From Aestuariibaculum sediminum (GTDB taxonomy: Bacteria; Bacteroidota; Bacteroidia; Flavobacteriales; Flavobacteriaceae): a stretch of DNA of 38,201 nt. A program made the position numbers and the translations under genes. This document shows, in pieces, positions 35,436 to 38,201 of this stretch. Each line of letters starts with the position of its first letter. The stretch's first letter is position 1. The stretch is from the NCBI RefSeq assembly GCF_014596945.1, contig NZ_JACVXB010000014.1, positions 1 to 38,201 of the forward strand, given 5' to 3'. The notes under the pieces are model-generated. The model worked only from the letters and a program-made list of their open reading frames with translations. It was not told where the DNA came from and did not search any database.

Positions 35436-35768
35436 ATGAGTACAATTAAAAACAGAGTGCAGTTAATCGGTAACGTAGGGCAAGAGCCAACGGTGACCAT
35501 TTTAGAAGACGGTAAAAAGTTAGCCCGTATGTCATTAGCTACGAATGAGCATTACAGCAATGTCAAAGGTGAGAAACAAACCAATACCAGTTGGCACAAT
35601 TTGGTAGCCTGGGGTAAAAAGGCCGACATCGTAGAAAAGTACGTGACCACAGGTAAAGAAATTGCCATTGAAGGCAAACTAACTTCCAGAAGTTATGAGG
35701 ATAAAGAAGGCGTTAAACGCTATGTGACTGAAATTACGATTAGTGAAATTTTACTACTGAGTAAATAG
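35436..35768 (+). CDS. ssb: Single-stranded DNA-binding protein
   Basis: The 110-residue protein is a single OB fold of the SSB family: IKNRVQLIGNVGQEPTV, then SLATNEHY, TSWHNLVAWGKKADIVEKYV and GKEIAIEGKLTSRSYEDKEG. It ends in EITISEILLLSK without the flexible region and acidic DDDIPF-like tip used by housekeeping SSBs to recruit partners. It probably coats the transferred strand after conjugation. It has its own leader and a terminator right behind it, so it is a single-gene transcript. Confidence 0.95.
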   Translation: MSTIKNRVQLIGNVGQEPTVTILEDGKKLARMSLATNEHYSNVKGEKQTNTSWHNLVAWGKKADIVEKYVTTGKEIAIEGKLTSRSYEDKEGVKRYVTEITISEILLLSK

Positions 35769-35778
35769 AAGTGAAAAC

Positions 35779-35814
35779 AAAAGGGTGCTCCCTTTTAACT
35801 CAGCACCCTTTTTT
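35779..35814 (+). terminator. Terminator after ssb
   Basis: AAGGGTGCT (35781-35789) pairs with AGCACCCTT (35802-35810), extended by flanking A and T residues, with a 12-nt loop and a T tract. It lies between ssb and the RadC-like start. Confidence 0.85.
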
Positions 35815-35845
35815 ATCTTACGTTTTAACTTCAAAATTGAAGTCC

Positions 35846-36289
35846 ATGAAGAGCAAAGTTAATGAAATTCAGGTAAGTTATAAAGAGAAATTAGAATTCT
35901 CTTTATCGATTAAATGTTCCGCAGATGCTAACGAAATCATTTTTAATCACTGGGACAAAGACACCATCGGCCTTTATGAGTCTTTTAAAATCATGCTTTT
36001 AAACAACTCGAATAAAGTGAAGGGCATCTATCAGTTATCCTCTGGAGGCATCACCGGGACTTTAGTAGATATCAGAATTCTTTTTGCAATTGCATTAAAG
36101 ACGCTTAGTCCCTGCATAATATTAGTACACAATCACCCCAGCGGTAAACTTAAACCCAGTGAAGTGGATAAACAACTGACAGAGAAAATTGTTAAGGCTT
36201 CCAAATTTTTAGATATAGCCGTTTTAGATCATCTCATTATTACACCCTCTGGAGAATATTTTAGTTTTGCCGATAATGGCATTTTATAG
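35846..36289 (+). CDS. RadC-like JAB/MPN domain protein
   Basis: The 147-residue protein has the JAB metal-binding motif VHNHPSGKLKPSEVD (His-x-His-Pro-Ser-Gly...Ser-x-x-Asp), flanked by KGIYQLSSGGITGTLVDIRILFAIAL and LDIAVLDHLIITPSGEYFSFAD, both shown in full length only by position in the family. The start ATG 35846 is chosen because the longer frame from GTG 35771 runs through the ssb terminator. It lacks the N-terminal helix-hairpin-helix of chromosomal RadC. Short RadC-like proteins are frequent beside ssb and transfer genes in mobile elements; their exact task is unknown. Confidence 0.85.
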   Translation: MKSKVNEIQVSYKEKLEFSLSIKCSADANEIIFNHWDKDTIGLYESFKIMLLNNSNKVKGIYQLSSGGITGTLVDIRILFAIALKTLSPCIILVHNHPSGKLKPSEVDKQLTEKIVKASKFLDIAVLDHLIITPSGEYFSFADNGIL

Positions 36290-36314
36290 TTAATATAATC
36301 CTTAATTTTATCAT

Positions 36315-36345
36315 AGGCCTTTGGATCATTCCTTAGGCCTTTTTC
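36315..36345 (+). terminator. Terminator after the RadC-like gene
   Basis: AGGCCT (36315-36320) pairs with AGGCCT (36335-36340), extended inward by GG/CC, followed by TTTTC. Modest stem. Confidence 0.55.
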
Positions 36346-36728
36346 TTTTCAATTGCTGAAGGTCATTTTAGAAAAACTGACGTTTTGAAATCCCGATTTT
36401 TTGAAATTCATACGTTTTGGTGACAATTCAATCCAATTCAAACCAACCCTCGTTTTTAGTTTTTAAAGGAATTCTTTAACTTAAATAACATCAATAAGCT
36501 GAATTTACCGGTCATTATTTACTAGTAATTCTGGGCTTGATTTTACGACCTGGCGGGGCGAAAAAGGAAGAGCAAGAGGGTAACACGCTGCGCGATGTTA
36601 CAGGGTTTGATTCCTTTGTCAGCCCTTTGTTTATAAGGGTTTTGATAATGGAGTGTTTGTAAAGAGAGTTCGTTTTTTATGAAAAAATGGGCTCAGCCCA
36701 GTAAAACCGGCGAATTTTTTATGAAAAA
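36346..36728. other. Candidate oriT region upstream of the mobilization genes
   Basis: There is no gene here. A stretch with much higher G+C than its flanks (about 36546-36610) holds CCTGGCGGGGCG and the inverted repeat GTAACA (36580-36585) / TGTTAC (36596-36601) with CGCTGCG in its loop. Further right are the hairpin TGGGCTcAGCCCA (36688-36700) and an 18-bp direct repeat. Position just before bfmA and the relaxase, GC-rich patch and hairpins fit an origin of transfer; the nick site cannot be fixed by eye. Confidence 0.45.
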
Positions 36729-36732
36729 ATGG
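36673..36732 (+). repeat. 18-bp direct repeat flanking a hairpin at the bfmA start
   Basis: TTTTTTATGAAAAAATGG occurs at 36673-36690 and again at 36715-36732, 42 bp apart. The second copy overlaps the bfmA start codon, and the palindrome TGGGCTcAGCCCA begins at the end of the first. This looks like an autoregulatory or relaxosome-binding arrangement. Confidence 0.5.
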
Positions 36733-37304
36733 ATAAAGGATACGAAAAAGAAGGATTCGATGGCTTGAGAATAAAGTCATCAGTAGCTAAGAAATTTAGG
36801 CGTTTCTGTAAGCATTACGGCAAGTCCCAATCGCTTAGCTTACTGGATATGATCCTCTTTTTTGAAACCAATGAAATCAGTCCCTTAGAGCGGTTTGGGG
36901 AGACTTTATCAAGTCTAAAGTTTCAAATGAAACGACGATTCAATGCGGTTATAGCCATCATAAAATCCATTGAAAAGCAACAAACGGAACCGACTGCTTT
37001 TCTGATGAAAAAGTTGTTTGAAGTAACAGCTAAAGAAGAGGCTGAAGAAAGTTTTGAGTTTGCACCTCAAGAGCTGATCTCTGAAAATGAAGAATTGGAA
37101 TATTATCAGAAACAGTATAAACAAAGTCAGGAGTCCTATCAGGATCTTAAAACTGAAATGACCTCACTGCTTAAAAAAGTGAAATTCGTTAGAAACAATT
37201 TTGGATTAGGACATTACAGGCTGAATGTCACTAAAGAAGAGCTAGAGCAATTAAAAACAAAACTGAATCATGTACATCACCATAACACCCCAAAAGCTCG
37301 GTGA
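36729..37304 (+). CDS. bfmA: BfmA/BtgA-type mobilization accessory protein
   Basis: The 191-residue protein has a ribbon-helix-helix-like N terminus (GLRIKSSVAKKFRRFCKHYG followed by KSQSLSLLDMILFFE) as in Bacteroidota mobilization proteins of the BfmA/BtgA group. A long helical/coiled-coil C terminus follows (about 120-185, with YQKQYKQSQESYQDLKTE). Such proteins bind oriT and help the relaxase. ATG 36729 is taken as start; ATG 36721 in the other frame stops after 15 codons. The last 35 bases overlap the relaxase start, a sign of translational coupling. Confidence 0.85.
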   Translation: MDKGYEKEGFDGLRIKSSVAKKFRRFCKHYGKSQSLSLLDMILFFETNEISPLERFGETLSSLKFQMKRRFNAVIAIIKSIEKQQTEPTAFLMKKLFEVTAKEEAEESFEFAPQELISENEELEYYQKQYKQSQESYQDLKTEMTSLLKKVKFVRNNFGLGHYRLNVTKEELEQLKTKLNHVHHHNTPKAR

Positions 37305-38201
37305 GAATTATAATCAGTCCGTAGCTGATTTCGTGGCTTATCTGGAAAAGGAAAACCAGGATAAAACCATCGAAGAACAAAATCATTTTTTTAATCACCA
37401 AGGCGAACAGTTTAATCCTAAAGACGTGATTAAAGATATTGATAGCAATACAGCTAAACTGAAGAAAAAGGAACCTAAGTTTTATTCAATTACAGTGAAC
37501 CCAAGCAAACAGGAATTAAAGCATATTCAGAATGATACGGAGAAATTAAAGGCCTATACCAAAGCGATTATGGAGGATTATGCTAAGGCATTTAATAGAG
37601 ATATTGATGGTAGACAAGTTAACATTCAGGATATAAAATACTATGCTAAAATTGAACACGAGCGCACCTATAATGGTACCGATAAAGCCATTCGCGAGAA
37701 TGCGCCTTATCACAAGAAAATAGTCAGACTTAAAAACGAGATTCAGAAAATTGAATCAGGGGATATCCATAAGAAACAACAGCAAATAAAAAGGTTGGAG
37801 CAGGAGGCGCCGCATAAGATTAATGGGAAGATGATTACTCAAGGTATGGCTAAAGAAGGGGTGCAATCGCATATACATATCATAGTCAGTAGAAAGGATC
37901 AATCCAATACCTACAGCTTGTCGCCAGGAAGTAAGTATAAGGCCTCTGAAGTGGAGTTGAATGGTAAAACAGTAAAGAGAGGTTTTGACAGAGATCAATT
38001 TTACACCAATGCCGAGAAACAATTTGATAAACAATTTAAGTACAATCGAAACTTTGTAGAAACCTATAATTCAAGAAAACTTATGAATAAAAGTCCACAT
38101 TTATATTATGCCAATCTTATTGGCTTACCCAGTAGTGAAAAGGCCATGGCTTTTAAATTGCTATCCAATGCAGGTGTGAAAGTACCCATTCCAAACATTC
38201 C
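37270..38201 (+). CDS. Relaxase/mobilization protein, cut by the window end
   Basis: An open frame begins at ATG 37270 (MYITITPQKLGENYNQSV) inside the end of bfmA and stays open to the last base, giving the first 310 residues. The His-rich motif GVQSHIHIIVSRKD (about 197-210, His201 and His203) matches the metal-binding His pair of HUH relaxases. KFYSITVNPSKQEL and AKIEHERTY precede it. The layout fits the Bacteroidota MobB/DUF5712-type relaxases that pair with BfmA proteins. A Glu/Lys-rich helical insert lies at about 150-180. It would nick oriT and lead the DNA strand into the recipient. The C-terminal part is missing, so completeness cannot be judged. Confidence 0.85.
   Translation, partial: MYITITPQKLGENYNQSVADFVAYLEKENQDKTIEEQNHFFNHQGEQFNPKDVIKDIDSNTAKLKKKEPKFYSITVNPSKQELKHIQNDTEKLKAYTKAIMEDYAKAFNRDIDGRQVNIQDIKYYAKIEHERTYNGTDKAIRENAPYHKKIVRLKNEIQKIESGDIHKKQQQIKRLEQEAPHKINGKMITQGMAKEGVQSHIHIIVSRKDQSNTYSLSPGSKYKASEVELNGKTVKRGFDRDQFYTNAEKQFDKQFKYNRNFVETYNSRKLMNKSPHLYYANLIGLPSSEKAMAFKLLSNAGVKVPIPNI

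Noticed and set aside
35771-35845. Longer GTG-started version of the RadC-like protein
   Set aside because: The added 25 codons are the ssb terminator hairpin; ATG 35846 gives the normal domain start.

Overview
The window comes from an AT-rich Bacteroidota genome, most probably a member of the Flavobacteriaceae. The evidence is the A-rich context before start codons, lipoproteins of the flavobacterial type (short leader then Ser-Cys), the IntDOT-like integrase, the BfmA-type mobilization protein and peptides resembling the NVEALA family. All assignments are made from sequence reading alone; no database search was run.

Region 1 (about 1-2500) is a decayed insertion-sequence scar. A frameshifted endonuclease/exonuclease/phosphatase fragment is followed by a run of degenerate repeats like an IS21-type end. 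After that comes an IS3-family element with 11-bp terminal inverted repeats and a doubly broken orfB. A truncated orphan reading frame follows directly after the element.

Region 2 (2868-23649) is a single-strand block of 16 genes and is the most interesting part. In order it holds: a transglutaminase-fold lipoprotein; a Wzy/O-antigen-ligase-like membrane protein with TPRs (its 5' end interrupted by a stop codon); a lipoprotein membrane-fusion subunit; a second transglutaminase-fold lipoprotein with an intact Cys-His-Asp triad; an RND pump; a TolC-like outer-membrane factor; a small HTH protein; five tandem six-cysteine peptide precursors sharing a leader that ends in AVAQTE(T/S)GGG; a 6-bladed beta-propeller lipoprotein; a CxxC thioredoxin-like protein; an extra S26 signal peptidase; and a second RND permease. 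I infer a peptide maturation and export system. Precursors would cross the inner membrane, be cut after AVA by the local signal peptidase, form three disulfides (possibly helped by the CxxC protein), and leave through the RND-MFP-TolC conduit. The lipoproteins and the Wzy-like protein may modify, bind or give immunity to the product. The peptide genes show a recent two-gene tandem duplication and a leader/core chimera, so the cores appear to be a diversifying repertoire.

Region 3 (about 23700-38201, running off the right edge) is the left part of an integrative conjugative or mobilizable element. It starts with a repeat-rich, attP-like region containing a tRNA-3'-end-like relic and a tyrosine integrase lacking the first catalytic Arg. 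The cargo is a KAP-type NTPase and a divergent YobI-like membrane NTPase, with a small membrane protein and a decayed integrase ghost between them. It then carries a ParB-like protein, SSB, a RadC-like JAB protein, a candidate oriT, a BfmA-type mobilization protein and a relaxase cut by the window end.
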